Shown in pieces: positions 16,375 through 24,982 of a DNA stretch of 64,000 bases (position 1 is its first letter; each line of letters starts with the position of its first letter). The stretch comes from Pseudofrankia inefficax. GTDB taxonomy: Bacteria; Actinomycetota; Actinomycetes; Frankiales; Frankiaceae. The translations under genes and the position numbers were made by a program. The stretch is taken from NCBI RefSeq assembly GCF_000166135.1, contig NC_014666.1, positions 4,216,001-4,280,000 on the forward strand, given 5' to 3'. Under the pieces are notes generated by a model. It had not been told where the DNA came from, did no database searches, and saw only the letters and a program-made list of their open reading frames with translations.

Positions 16375-16465
16375 CCCGCGTCCGCCTCGGGCGGGCGCAA
16401 GGGCGGCAGGCGCGAGTCCGCCTCGGGTAGGGCGGAAGGGCCGCTGACGCCTGTCCGCACCGGTC
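16357..16465. repeat. Degenerate ~36-bp tandem repeat, three units
   Basis: Units 16357-16392, 16393-16429 and 16430-16465 each begin GGGCGSAA and share TCCGCCTCGGG or a variant. The first unit includes the end of the MarR gene, the others are intergenic. No coding role seen. The rest of the 414-bp gap up to 16788 contains the LacI operators and a ~167-bp leader with no recognised element. Confidence 0.55.
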
Positions 16466-16564
16466 GCGGCGTCGCCTGACGGGCTGACGCCGTGTCGCGA
16501 TGGTGTCGTGACTCCCCGCGCGTCGCGGGCCAGGTCGGGGGCGGGGTTGGTGGCGCGCCCTGGG

Positions 16565-16621
16565 CTTGTGCGCGCTAGCGGGGCGGTGCTAGCCTACGCC
16601 CCGACAGCTAGCGCACGCTAG
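16565..16621. promoter_or_regulatory. Paired LacI-type operators upstream of solute-binding protein
   Basis: CTTGTGCGCGCTAG (16565-16578) and CTAGCGCACGCTAG (16608-16621), 43 bp start to start, 168-224 bp before the receptor start codon. Part of the 17-site set. Confidence 0.75.
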
Positions 16622-16788
16622 TGGCCTGGAGCACGGCACGCTGCGCCTGCGGCGCGTCACTCCCTGCGCACCACCCTCGGGCCGCCGGACGGCCGTCGCT
16701 GCCCACGGCCTTCCCGCGTCAATGCGGCCGCTCTTCGCACCGCGGCCTCCCACGACCCGGTCCGACGACCCCGACAATGGAGCTGGAC

Positions 16789-18096
16789 ATGCACTTACGC
16801 CGTACTGGACGGCTGGCGATATTAGCCGTCGCCGCCGCGACCGCGCTGGCCGTGGCGGGCTGTAGCACCTCCTCGAAGAAGGTCGCTCCCGTCCCGGCCC
16901 CGACCGCGACCCTGAAGGCGGCGCCGGCGCCCGCGATCTCACCGGGCGTCACCGCGGACAGCATCAAGATCGGGTTCGTCTATCCCGACCTGTCCGTCGT
17001 CAAGCAGTACGTGAACGTCGACCACGGCGACTACCAGGCCGTCTTCACAGCACTCGTGGACAAGGTGAACGCCTCCGGCGGCATCAACGGCCGCAAGATC
17101 GTGCCGGTGTTCGGCGCGGTCAACGTCATCTCGCCGGCCGGCGCCCAGGACACCTGCGTCCATCTGACCCAGGACGAGAAGGTCTTCGCGGTCATCGGCA
17201 GCCTCAACGCCGACGACGCACTGTGCTACGTCCAGATCCACAAGACGCTGACCGTCGGCGGTGACCTGAACGCGTCGCGGTATCTGAAGGCGCAGGCTCC
17301 GTGGTTCTCCGACCTGCGCGGTGGAGACGCGGCCGGGGACGGCCTGAAGCTGTTCGACAACGGTGGCCTGAAGAGCAAGAAGGTCGCCGTCATCGGCTAC
17401 AAGGCCGACCAGTACACGATGAACAGCGTCGTGGCGCCGGCGCTGAAGAAGCTCGGCGTGACGCCGGTCGCGACCGCGGTGATGGACGCTCCGATCACGG
17501 ACCCCGCCGCCGTCGCCCAGCAGACCGGCGTGTTCGTCCAGAAGTTCCAGTCCGTCGGCGCCGACGCGGTCATCGTCGTCGGCGGGGCCTCGGGCTCGTT
17601 CCCCGCGCAGCTGGAGAAGGCCACCTCCTACCGGCCCCAGTTGCTGTTCACCGACCAGGGGCAGGCCAGCGCCTACTCGCTCTCGTCGGGCAAGCATGAC
17701 TTCAGCACGCTGAACAACGCGCAGGCGCTCGGAATCGCCTCCGACTGGAACAACCCGCCGAACCAGGCCTGCATCGACACCGCCGAGGCGGCCATCCCGT
17801 CGCTGAAGGGCGCGCTGCTCGACCCGACCACCATACCCACGGGGAAGCCCACCTTCGGAACGTCCGAGAACGTGTCCTGCCGCTATCTGGACCTGTTCAC
17901 GGCGATCGCCCAGAAGGCCGGCAAGAACCTCACCTACGCGAGTTTCCAGCAGGCCGCCTTCTCGCTCGGTTCCTTCGTTGTCCCCGGTGGCCTCGAAAAG
18001 GCGAACTACACCCCGGGCAACCCGGGCGGGGCCGTGCCGCTGCACCTGTTCAAGTACGACCCGACACAGCAGAAGTGGGCGCTGTCCACCAGCTGA
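16789..18096 (+). CDS. ABC solute-binding lipoprotein, Peripla_BP_6 type
   Basis: A 435-residue receptor lipoprotein, complete paralogue of the partial protein at 1-581. ATG 16789 is used because GGAG (16779-16782) precedes it and the product has a good signal: MHLRRTGRLAIL, hydrophobic core, lipobox VAGC, then a Pro/Ala linker. The binding domain starts at GVTADSIKIGFVYPDLS. Two TTA leucine codons, rare in such DNA, occur at residues 3 and 12. Operators at 16565-16621 put it in the LacI regulon. A hairpin follows the gene and no transport partner is adjacent, so it must share a permease encoded elsewhere. Ligand unknown. Confidence 0.9.
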   Translation: MHLRRTGRLAILAVAAATALAVAGCSTSSKKVAPVPAPTATLKAAPAPAISPGVTADSIKIGFVYPDLSVVKQYVNVDHGDYQAVFTALVDKVNASGGINGRKIVPVFGAVNVISPAGAQDTCVHLTQDEKVFAVIGSLNADDALCYVQIHKTLTVGGDLNASRYLKAQAPWFSDLRGGDAAGDGLKLFDNGGLKSKKVAVIGYKADQYTMNSVVAPALKKLGVTPVATAVMDAPITDPAAVAQQTGVFVQKFQSVGADAVIVVGGASGSFPAQLEKATSYRPQLLFTDQGQASAYSLSSGKHDFSTLNNAQALGIASDWNNPPNQACIDTAEAAIPSLKGALLDPTTIPTGKPTFGTSENVSCRYLDLFTAIAQKAGKNLTYASFQQAAFSLGSFVVPGGLEKANYTPGNPGGAVPLHLFKYDPTQQKWALSTS

Positions 18097-18120
18097 CCTC
18101 GCCCGGTTCGCTGGCTCCGG

Positions 18121-18152
18121 GCCTGGGGCACGGCCATCACCATGCCCCAGGC
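18121..18152 (+). terminator. Hairpin terminator after solute-binding gene
   Basis: GCCTGGGGCA (18121-18130) pairs perfectly with 18143-18152 around a 12-base loop, 25 bp after the stop codon. Confidence 0.65.
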
Positions 18153-18249
18153 CTGGCGCCGTGCGCACCGGTCGCCACCTCGGCGGCACCTGCTGCCTGC
18201 TGGTGATCTCACCTTCGTCGGGTAGATCTCGAGGCCACGCAGGAGGAGG

Positions 18250-18969
18250 GTGACCCTGTCCACGCGCGTATCGGCGTCGACAACCGGGTGGGTGAACCGG
18301 CAGAAGGCGAGCACGCCGCGAAATCTCCGGGGAACGGCGACGAAGGCCCGACTCGTACGGGCCGCGAAGGCCGTCTTCGAGGAATGCGGTTTCCTGGATG
18401 CCAGGATCGCCGACATCGCGGACCGAGCCGGAGTCTCGTACGGATCCTTCTACCATTACTTCGACTCGAAGCTGCAGATCCTCTGCGAGGTCGCGCGAGC
18501 GGTGGGCGGCCTGCTTCAGGAGCCGATGTGCGCCGCGACGTCCGACCCGACCGGCCTCGCCTCGCCGGCCGAGCTGGTCAGGCAGCTGAGCCGGCGGTAC
18601 CTGACGGTCTACCGGGACGAGGCACGCGTCATCGCCGCCATCGAGGTGATCTCCCGCTACGAGCCGGAGCTTGCCGCCATCACGTTCGGCTATCTCGAGG
18701 CCGACCGGGCCCGGATCGCTCGGGCGGTTCGCCGGACGAGGACCCGCCCCTGCGCGGTCGCCGACGCCGATACCGAGGTCGCGCTCCTGGCGATGAGCGC
18801 GATGATGAACCGCTACGCCGAGATGTGGTTCGTGCAGAAGCTACTGGAGATCGACTTCGACGACGGAGTGGACCAGCTTTCCCGCCTGTGTCTGAACGCC
18901 CTCCAGCTTGCCTGTTCGGTGGAGCCGGGCGACAGAAGCGGTCACGAGGAAGTCATTGTCTGGCCCTGA
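18250..18969 (+). CDS. TetR-family transcriptional regulator
   Basis: A ~239-residue TetR-type regulator. The DNA-binding domain is clear: RLVRAAKAVFEECGF, then IADIADRAGVSYGSFYHYFDSK, ending in the usual YHYF recognition-helix motif. The C-terminal ligand domain is unremarkable apart from a hydrophobic stretch VALLAMSAMMNRYAEMW. The 30-residue N-terminal extension is basic and may be partly untranslated; GTG 18250 sits very close to AGGAGG, so a slightly later start is possible. It stands alone between a terminator and a convergent lipase gene, so its target cannot be assigned from position. Confidence 0.87.
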   Translation: MTLSTRVSASTTGWVNRQKASTPRNLRGTATKARLVRAAKAVFEECGFLDARIADIADRAGVSYGSFYHYFDSKLQILCEVARAVGGLLQEPMCAATSDPTGLASPAELVRQLSRRYLTVYRDEARVIAAIEVISRYEPELAAITFGYLEADRARIARAVRRTRTRPCAVADADTEVALLAMSAMMNRYAEMWFVQKLLEIDFDDGVDQLSRLCLNALQLACSVEPGDRSGHEEVIVWP

Positions 18970-18983
18970 CGGCCTTGCTGACG

Positions 18984-19028
18984 CGTGCCGGGCCCGGGCC
19001 CGTCGGGCGCTGGCCCAGGCCCGGCACG
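18984..19028. terminator. Hairpin between convergent TetR and lipase genes
   Basis: CGTGCCGGGCC (18984-18994) is perfectly complementary to 19018-19028, with further partial pairing outside (GCTGACG/CGTCAGC region). It lies in an 85-bp convergent gap. Confidence 0.6.
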
Positions 19029-19054
19029 TCGTTCGTCAGCGGATGACGAGCCGG

Positions 19055-19729
19055 TCAGCTCAGGAAGGCCCGGACCTGGCTCGCCACGGTGGCGTCGTCA
19101 TGGAGCTGGGTGTGCTCCAGGCAGCCGGCGGCCGTGTTCGTCGCGCCGGTGAGCAGGACGCTGGAGTCGGGGTTGATCACCTCGTCGCAGGACGACCACC
19201 AGGTGCCGTACTTGACCGTGCCAGGCGTCTCGTCGCCCGCGTTCAGGCTGTTCAGGAAGGACGAGCCGGAAAGCATCTGCGAGCACGAGGTGTAGAGCAG
19301 CGCGCACAGGTTCGCGGTGCTGGTCCCGTGGTTGGGCCCGCCGAGCGACACCCAGTCGTCGACGTACGCGGTCCCGCCGAGTGACTTCAGGTAGTAGCGG
19401 GAGGAAAGCGCGCCCATCGAGTGGCTGACGATGTCGACCTTGCTCGCTCCGGTACTCGCGAGGACGCTGGTCACCTTGGCCGCGAGTTGGCTCGCCGTGG
19501 TGACGTTCGACTGATGTGAGTCGTAGGTGAACACCACCAGCTGGGACGCGGACCATCCGTTGGCTTCGAAGTTCGCCACCATGTCCGTCCACGTCGACGT
19601 CGAGCCGTTGAACCCGTAGACGAAAATGACCGGGTCATGTGTCGCGGCGCTGGCGGTTCCCGTCGTGCCGATCAGTACGGCACCGAAGGCGACGAAGAAC
19701 GCTGTCAGCGCCCTGACTACCTTGATCAC
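19055..19729 (-). CDS. Secreted lipase/esterase, alpha/beta-hydrolase
   Basis: A 224-residue secreted hydrolase resembling triacylglycerol lipases of the class 2/EstA type. A Sec signal (MIKVVRALTAFFVAFGAV...) ends near ASA-AT, followed by DPVIFVYGFNGSTSTW (oxyanion region). The nucleophile Ser lies in IVSHSMGALSSRYY, the acid Asp probably in NPDSSVLL and the His in CLEHTQLHDD. Four Cys residues could form disulfides, as expected for an exported enzyme. The GTG start is supported by AGGAG upstream. Not obviously linked to the glycosidase regulon: no LacI-type operator precedes it. It probably hydrolyses esters outside the cell. Confidence 0.85.
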   Translation of the reverse strand: MIKVVRALTAFFVAFGAVLIGTTGTASAATHDPVIFVYGFNGSTSTWTDMVANFEANGWSASQLVVFTYDSHQSNVTTASQLAAKVTSVLASTGASKVDIVSHSMGALSSRYYLKSLGGTAYVDDWVSLGGPNHGTSTANLCALLYTSCSQMLSGSSFLNSLNAGDETPGTVKYGTWWSSCDEVINPDSSVLLTGATNTAAGCLEHTQLHDDATVASQVRAFLS

Positions 19730-19997
19730 TGATGCTCCTGCGGGTGAGCGGGTTAGGGCTCGGAAAGAATTTCACCGCATCGGCGATCGGTGGAGGGACT
19801 CCGCGCCACGTTCACGCTCGATTACTGGTATCGCCAGACCGGCTTAAGCAGGTCGTCGCCGAGAGCGCCGCCGGTATGAGGTCGGGAAATCCAACCTGAA
19901 TGGTCGGAGCGCCGCGGTCGGCGAGGTTACGGCGTTTGCCTGGATCGGTGCCTCGGCGTTGAACGGGTTGGTCGGCCCGCATCGGAGCAGGCGATGG
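19730..19997. other. Non-coding gap without recognised elements
   Basis: 268 bp between the lipase start and the end of the TauD-type gene. It must hold the lipase promoter, but no operator copy, convincing hairpin or small gene is apparent. Confidence 0.5.
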
Positions 19998-20831
19998 TCA
20001 GGCGACGGCTTCCTCGCCGAGGAGGGTGGTGCGGTGCATCAGGCGGCGGGAGGCGGCGGTGTAGGGCTGGGCGCGGTGCAGGATGCCGGTGTTGTCCCAG
20101 ATGACGAGGTCGCCGGGCGCCCAGTGGTGGCGTAGGGCGAAGCGGGGCTGGGTGGCCCAGTCGAGGAGCCGGTCCAGCAGTGCGCGGCTTTCGTCGGCTG
20201 GCAGGCCGACGATGTAATCCGCTGTGGTGCCGACAAGCAGGGACTTGCGGCCGTTGCGGCGGGTCCAGACCAGGGGATGTTCGCGGGAGGGGACCTTCTC
20301 CCAGCTGGCGCGGACCTTGTCGGAGGCATCGGGACTGATGAGCCGCTGGGTGGCCGCGAAGCTGTGGACCACGCGCAGGGCGGCGTACTGGGCCTTGTCG
20401 TCGTCGGACAGCGAGTCGTAGGCGGCGTAGAGGCTGGCGAACTCGGTGTCGCCGCCTTCCGTCGCGACCTCCAGCGCGGTGAGCAGAGTCGCCTTCTGCG
20501 GGACGAGGTCGTTCGCGCCGTCGATGTGCCAGTAGAAGGTGCCGGTCCGATAGGCCGCCAGGGTGCTCTGGGCCGGGTCGAGGGAGATCGCGGAGATCTC
20601 GGGGAAGTCCTGCTGGCCGCCCATGGGTGCGACCACGACGTCACCGAGCTGTCGGCTGAGGGCGACCAGGTCGGCGTCGCCGATGTGGGCCTCGCGGTAG
20701 ATGACGACGCCGTGCTCGTCGAGGTACTTGCGGGTGTCGGCGGCGACGGCCGGGTCCGCCAGCTGGTGGCCGGCGAGGCCCGTGACCTGGACGCCTACCT
20801 CGGCGCTGATCGGGCTGACGGTGACGGACAA
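19998..20831 (-). CDS. TauD/TfdA-family Fe(II)/2-oxoglutarate dioxygenase
   Basis: A 277-residue non-haem iron dioxygenase. The 2-His-1-Asp facial triad is visible as WHIDG (His-x-Asp) and a distal His in GILHRAQPY; the 2-oxoglutarate-binding Arg is in SRRLMHRTTLLG. The N-terminus (ISAEVGVQVTGL) and YREAHIGDADLVALSRQLG match TauD/TfdA enzymes, which hydroxylate sulfonates, aryloxyacids or other carboxylates with loss of a leaving group. It is third on the minus strand after an amidohydrolase and a SnoaL-like gene, 41 bp away, so probably one operon. Substrate unknown. Confidence 0.9.
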   Translation of the reverse strand: MSVTVSPISAEVGVQVTGLAGHQLADPAVAADTRKYLDEHGVVIYREAHIGDADLVALSRQLGDVVVAPMGGQQDFPEISAISLDPAQSTLAAYRTGTFYWHIDGANDLVPQKATLLTALEVATEGGDTEFASLYAAYDSLSDDDKAQYAALRVVHSFAATQRLISPDASDKVRASWEKVPSREHPLVWTRRNGRKSLLVGTTADYIVGLPADESRALLDRLLDWATQPRFALRHHWAPGDLVIWDNTGILHRAQPYTAASRRLMHRTTLLGEEAVA

Positions 20832-20872
20832 AGGTGGCTCCCGTCGAATCGGGTCGGGTGGTGCCGGAGCGA

Positions 20873-21394
20873 CTAGCTGGTCGCGGCGATCTTCGGGGCC
20901 GTGTGTTCGGCGCGGTGGTAGCCGCCGTGCCAGCCGTCGGTGCCGAGCAGGTGCAGCCTGCGCTCGTGCAGCTTCCAGCCGTCGGCGGTCCGCACGACGA
21001 CGTCGTGGTAATAGCCCCAGACCTGCGGGGTCTTCCCGACCTGGGTGCGGTGCCAGGCGTACATCGAGGTCCGGACGGTCGCCCGGTCGTCGGTGTCGAA
21101 CGCGATCAGGACGTTGGCGTTGTGGTGGCTGGTCGCGGCGAACCCGTAGTCGACGCCGTCGCGGATCGCGCTGTCGAGCAGTTTCCGGTACGCGGCACGG
21201 CCGTGGATGACGGGCGCGGAGCCGGGGCCGTAGTCGATGACGCAGTCGTCGGTGAACAGCGCGGCCAGCTCGTCGTTCAGCTTGTGGTCGACGCAGTAGG
21301 AGTACCGGTGGACGAGATCGACGATGGCGTCCTTGTCCAGCAGCCGTCGCAACGCCCTGCGGTCGTCCTCGACGGCGTTGCCGGAGGCGCTCAT
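20873..21394 (-). CDS. SnoaL-like (NTF2-fold) protein
   Basis: A 173-residue protein of the SnoaL/ring-hydroxylating-beta-subunit-like fold: DKDAIVDLVHRYSYCVDHKL, FTDDCVIDYGPGSAPVIHGR, and a C-terminal VVVRTADGWKLHERRL are characteristic. Members act as isomerases, dehydratases or small oxygenase partners on aromatic and polyketide-like substrates. ATG 21394 overlaps the stop of the upstream amidohydrolase (ATGA), so the two are translationally coupled. This coupling suggests they act on the same compound. No catalytic assignment is possible. Confidence 0.85.
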   Translation of the reverse strand: MSASGNAVEDDRRALRRLLDKDAIVDLVHRYSYCVDHKLNDELAALFTDDCVIDYGPGSAPVIHGRAAYRKLLDSAIRDGVDYGFAATSHHNANVLIAFDTDDRATVRTSMYAWHRTQVGKTPQVWGYYHDVVVRTADGWKLHERRLHLLGTDGWHGGYHRAEHTAPKIAATS

Positions 21395-22632
21395 ACGGCG
21401 ATTGGGGCTTCGAGCCCGAACAGTTTGGCGGTGGTGCCGCCGAGGATCGCCGCGCGGTCCTCGGCGCTGACGCCCTGGAACTGCGCGGCGATCGCTTCCC
21501 GGGTGCGTCGGAAGGTGCCTTCCGGGTGCGGGTAGTCGACGCCCCACACGAGGGTGGACAGGCCGGTGATGTGCCGGCAGGCCAGCGCGACCGGGTCCTC
21601 CTGGAACGACACGTGGATCTGGCGTCGGACGTAGTCGCTGGGCCGCAGCGGGTAGGGCCACCGCTCGTTGAGCTTGAACACCTGCGCCATACCGGGCTGG
21701 TCGTCCTCGGGCCGGTTGTCGTCCCAGAGGCCGACCCAGAAGTCGCGGTCCTGGCCGACTCCCAGCGTCCACGCCTTGTCCATCGCGGCCATGAACGACA
21801 CGAGCCAGTTCGCGTTGAACTCGACCAGCACGAAATGCAGGTCCGGGAACCGTTCGGTGACGCCGCCGCCGACCAGGGAGGCGATGATCTGCTGGGGCGC
21901 CAGCGACTGCTGAGTCGCGGCGAACACGATCCGGTCGACGACGAGGTTGTCGTTGATCGGCTGGCTCTGTGCCGCGACGGTGAGCATGAGGCCCCGCAGC
22001 GTCGGTGACGCGGCTCGGCTGACCTTCACTCCACCGGTAGCGACGTGGAACGTGACGGTCATGCCGTTGGCCTGGGCCGCGGACCACACCCGGTCGAGCT
22101 CCCGAGAATGGTACGGAATCGGGGAGACCGCAGGGAGCAGGATCGCCCGCAGTCCCAGGCCGGCGACGCGATTGATCTCGGCGACCGCGTCATCCACATC
22201 GGTCATCGGAATGGGCGCGGTCGGCGCGATCCGCGCGCGGTGCGGGCTGAACGTCTCGGCGACGTAGTCGTTGTACACGCGGGCGTGCGCCAGCGACAGC
22301 TCGTGGTCGTCGGAGTAGAGCCCGAAGAACGACAGGTTCGGGTGCATCACCTGCGCCCGGACACCCTCGCTGTCCATGTCCTGGAGAATCCGCTCCGGGC
22401 GGCCGGTGTTCGGCGAGCCGTCGAAATGCGGGTAGGCGGAGTTCGTCCACCCCTCGAACCCGGGCGTGTGCAGCTTCCGGAACTGAGTCCGCCCATCGGG
22501 GCCCAGCGGCGCGATCTCGAGGTTCTCCTCCCAGATGGCCCGGTCCCGCAGGTGCTTCGGGAGCCGGGTCAGGAACAGGTCGGGCGGCTCGACGATGTGC
22601 CCGTCCACAGAGACCAGGAGTTCTTCCGTCAC
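21391..22632 (-). CDS. Amidohydrolase-2 family metal-dependent hydrolase/decarboxylase
   Basis: A 413-residue TIM-barrel protein of the amidohydrolase 2 (ACMSD-like) family. It starts VSVDGHIVEPPDLF, where DGH replaces the usual HxH metal ligands, and has MHPNLSFFG, TFHVATGG and the late WGVDYPHPEGTF motif with the conserved Asp. Relatives decarboxylate or hydrolyse aromatic acids. First gene of a likely three-gene operon (with SnoaL-like and TauD-type genes) and divergent from the TetR gene at 22737, which is the probable regulator. Inference: a short catabolic pathway for an aromatic or terpenoid acid. Confidence 0.88.
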   Translation of the reverse strand: MTEELLVSVDGHIVEPPDLFLTRLPKHLRDRAIWEENLEIAPLGPDGRTQFRKLHTPGFEGWTNSAYPHFDGSPNTGRPERILQDMDSEGVRAQVMHPNLSFFGLYSDDHELSLAHARVYNDYVAETFSPHRARIAPTAPIPMTDVDDAVAEINRVAGLGLRAILLPAVSPIPYHSRELDRVWSAAQANGMTVTFHVATGGVKVSRAASPTLRGLMLTVAAQSQPINDNLVVDRIVFAATQQSLAPQQIIASLVGGGVTERFPDLHFVLVEFNANWLVSFMAAMDKAWTLGVGQDRDFWVGLWDDNRPEDDQPGMAQVFKLNERWPYPLRPSDYVRRQIHVSFQEDPVALACRHITGLSTLVWGVDYPHPEGTFRRTREAIAAQFQGVSAEDRAAILGGTTAKLFGLEAPIAV

Positions 22633-22736
22633 GGCGGTTCCCTACGCTTTCACCCGGCGACCTGAGACTCGGTGTCACGCTAGCTACCAAGTTTCCAAGC
22701 TGCAAGCTGGGCTCAGCCGCCGGGTACGATCGGTCG

Positions 22737-23324
22737 GTGAACGTAGCGACACGGACGTCCGCGCGGGAGGTGGCCCGCGGCGCGGTCCGGGCGATGCTGG
22801 CCGAGGTGGCGCTGGGGCTGTTCCGCCGCGACGGCTTCGACAAGGTCACGATCAACGACATCGCCGCGGCCGCCGGGGTGTCCCGCAGCACCGTCCTGCG
22901 CTACTTCGGCACCAAGGAGGACGCGGTCCTCGGCGCCCTGGACGCCCACGGCGAGCAGGTGGCGGACGCTCTGCGCGCCCGGCCGGCCGGCGAGGACGAC
23001 TGGGCCGCGCTGCGCCGCGCGCTGGACATCGTCGTCGACATCTACCGCCAGGACCCGGACGCCGCTCTCACGACGACACGGCTCGTCCTGGCCACCCCCG
23101 CGCTGCACACCCGCCAGTGGGAGAAGCAGCACGGCTGGCGTCCCGCCCTGGCGCGGGCTCTCGCCGAACGCGGCGCGTCCCCGCGGCCGGAGATCACGCA
23201 CACCGTGCGGGCCGCCGCCGCCCTGGACTGCCTGAACATCGCCATCGCGCACTGGGCGCGATCCGACAACACCCTCGACCTCGCCGACCTCCTGGATGAG
23301 GCGTTCGCGGCCCTGAGCGTGTGA
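22737..23324 (+). CDS. TetR-family transcriptional regulator
   Basis: A 195-residue TetR repressor. DNA-binding domain: LGLFRRDGFDKVTINDIAAAAGVSRSTVLRYFGTK, complete with the LRYF helix end. The start GTG 22737 is 104 bp from the divergent amidohydrolase start. The gap contains a short run of related blocks (AAGTTTCC, AAGCTGC, AAGCTGG at 22689-22711), a possible but unproven binding region. By position it should repress the amidohydrolase-SnoaL-TauD operon and itself. Confidence 0.87.
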   Translation: MNVATRTSAREVARGAVRAMLAEVALGLFRRDGFDKVTINDIAAAAGVSRSTVLRYFGTKEDAVLGALDAHGEQVADALRARPAGEDDWAALRRALDIVVDIYRQDPDAALTTTRLVLATPALHTRQWEKQHGWRPALARALAERGASPRPEITHTVRAAAALDCLNIAIAHWARSDNTLDLADLLDEAFAALSV

Positions 23325-23383
23325 CCCCGTTCGCGATCGCGCGCCGCGCCGGCTGAGCGCTGAAACGCCGCGCCACCGAGTCG

Positions 23384-23397
23384 GTAGCGCGCGCTAG
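23384..23397. promoter_or_regulatory. Single LacI-type operator upstream of GH43
   Basis: GTAGCGCGCGCTAG, one mismatch to the ideal palindrome, 29 bp before the GH43 start codon. No partner site is seen 40-46 bp to either side. Confidence 0.7.
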
Positions 23398-23426
23398 CAT
23401 GACGACATGCGCCCTGAGGGGAAGTC

Positions 23427-24881
23427 GTGAACGTCAATCCGATACTGCCGGGCTTCTACCCCGATCCCTCGATCTGCCGGGTCGGCGGCGACTACTTCGT
23501 GGTGACGTCGAGCTTCGAGTACTTCCCCGGAGTGCCGATCTTCCACAGCACCGACCTCGTCAGCTGGGAGCAGATCGGCAACGTGCTCGACCGCCCCAGC
23601 CAGCTGCACGTGGCCCCGGGCCTGGCGTCGGCGAGCACAGGGATCTTCGCGCCGACCCTGCGCCACCACGACGGGCGGTTCTGGCTGACGACGACGAACT
23701 TCGCCGACGTCCGCCGGGGCCACCTGATCGTCCAGGCCGACGACCCGGCCGGCGACTGGACCGACCCGGTCTACACCGCCGGCGCGATCGGAATCGATCC
23801 CGACCTCGCCTGGGACGACGACGGCACCTGCCATCTCACGTGGTGCTTCCCCGGGCAGATCAGGCAGGCGGCCGTCGACCCCGACAGTGGGAAGTTGCTC
23901 TCCGAGCCACGCGCCCTCTGGAGCGGAACGGGGCTCGCCCACCCCGAAGGACCGCACCTGTTCCGGCGGGACGGCTGGTGGTACCTCGTGCTCGCCGAGG
24001 GCGGCACCGACCGGGGGCACGCCGTGTCGATCGCGCGCTCGCGTCTCATCACCGGCCCGTTCACCGGTAACCCCGCCAATCCGATCCTGACCCGCGGTGG
24101 CACCGAGCACCCGGTCCAGAGCACCGGTCACGCCGACCTCGTCGAGCTTTCCAGTGGCGAGTGGGCGATGGTGCACCTCGGCGTACGCCCGCGCGGCACG
24201 TTCCCGCTCTGGCACGTCAACGGCCGGGAGTCCTTCCTGACCGGCATCGACTGGGCCGACGGCTGGCCTGTCGTCGTGGAGGACCGGTTGGCCGTGCCGG
24301 TCCGGGACAACGCGTTCACCGACGAGTTCCGCGCGCCGCCGCTGCACCCCCGCTGGATCTCGCCTGGTACCGATCCCCGGACGTTCACCCGCCACCGCCC
24401 CGGCGGCGGTCTCGTCCTGGCCGCGGGCAGGACGGCCGACGCGGCCGACTGCCTGCTGGCCGTGCGGGCCCGGGATCTCCATTGGCTGGCGACCGTCGAC
24501 CTCGCCGAGGGTGATGCCCGCCTGACCGTCCGGATCGACGACGCGCACTGGGTCGCCGTCGAGAGGCGCGCGGACGGCCTCGCTGCCCGGATGGTGGTCG
24601 GTCCGCTCGATCAGGTCCTCGCGACCGCCAACGGGATCGGTACCGGCGACGCACTCGCCATCCGCGCGGTGGCGCACGCCGACGCGGCCACGTTCCGCGC
24701 CGGCCCTGACCAGCTGGAGCTGGGCTACCTGCGCGACGGTGAGTTCCGCCGGCTCGCCACCGTCGACGGCCGCTACCTCTCCACCGAGGTCGCCGGCGGC
24801 TTCACCGGCCGCGTCATCGGCGTCGAGGCCCTCGCCACCGACGCCACCCTCACCCGCTTCGCCTACCAAGCCCTCGCCTGA
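23427..24881 (+). CDS. Glycoside hydrolase family 43 beta-xylosidase/alpha-L-arabinofuranosidase
   Basis: A 484-residue GH43 enzyme: five-bladed beta-propeller (residues ~1-300) plus a C-terminal beta-sandwich of the GH43_C2 type (~310-484). The general base Asp is in GFYPDPSI near the N-terminus, the pKa-tuning Asp in IDPDLAWDDDG, and the acid Glu in HPEGPHLF. These features match the beta-xylosidase/arabinofuranosidase subgroup of the family. GTG 23427 follows GAGGGGAAG. No signal peptide, so intracellular cleavage of imported oligosaccharides or glycosides is likely. An operator just upstream makes it part of the LacI regulon, and it could supply arabinose to the araABD operon. Confidence 0.93.
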   Translation: MNVNPILPGFYPDPSICRVGGDYFVVTSSFEYFPGVPIFHSTDLVSWEQIGNVLDRPSQLHVAPGLASASTGIFAPTLRHHDGRFWLTTTNFADVRRGHLIVQADDPAGDWTDPVYTAGAIGIDPDLAWDDDGTCHLTWCFPGQIRQAAVDPDSGKLLSEPRALWSGTGLAHPEGPHLFRRDGWWYLVLAEGGTDRGHAVSIARSRLITGPFTGNPANPILTRGGTEHPVQSTGHADLVELSSGEWAMVHLGVRPRGTFPLWHVNGRESFLTGIDWADGWPVVVEDRLAVPVRDNAFTDEFRAPPLHPRWISPGTDPRTFTRHRPGGGLVLAAGRTADAADCLLAVRARDLHWLATVDLAEGDARLTVRIDDAHWVAVERRADGLAARMVVGPLDQVLATANGIGTGDALAIRAVAHADAATFRAGPDQLELGYLRDGEFRRLATVDGRYLSTEVAGGFTGRVIGVEALATDATLTRFAYQALA

Positions 24882-24927
24882 CCCTGCTGGCCTAGTCGGC
24901 GGAGCCTGGCCGCGAGTGGCCTTGAGC

Positions 24928-24956
24928 CCCCACCGGCGTGTCGATCGCCGGTTGGG
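24928..24956. terminator. Weak hairpin between GH43 and convergent esterase
   Basis: CCCACCGGCG (24929-24938) pairs with CGCCGGTTGGG (24946-24956) allowing one bulge. It lies in a 101-bp convergent gap. Confidence 0.4.
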
Positions 24957-24982
24957 ATTCGGAGCTGCACGCCGAGTCGGAG

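Noticed and set aside
16357-16465. CRISPR-like array
   Set aside because: Only three adjoining degenerate units with no spacers between them and no cas genes nearby.
16575-16592. Extra CTAG-flanked palindrome overlapping the operators of the receptor gene
   Set aside because: CTAG ends are 18 rather than 14 bp apart and the centre is not GCGC; likely a by-product of the flanking true site.
16622-16788. Riboswitch in the ~167-bp leader of the receptor gene
   Set aside because: No known aptamer motif or terminator/anti-terminator pair could be drawn; LacI operators suffice for control.
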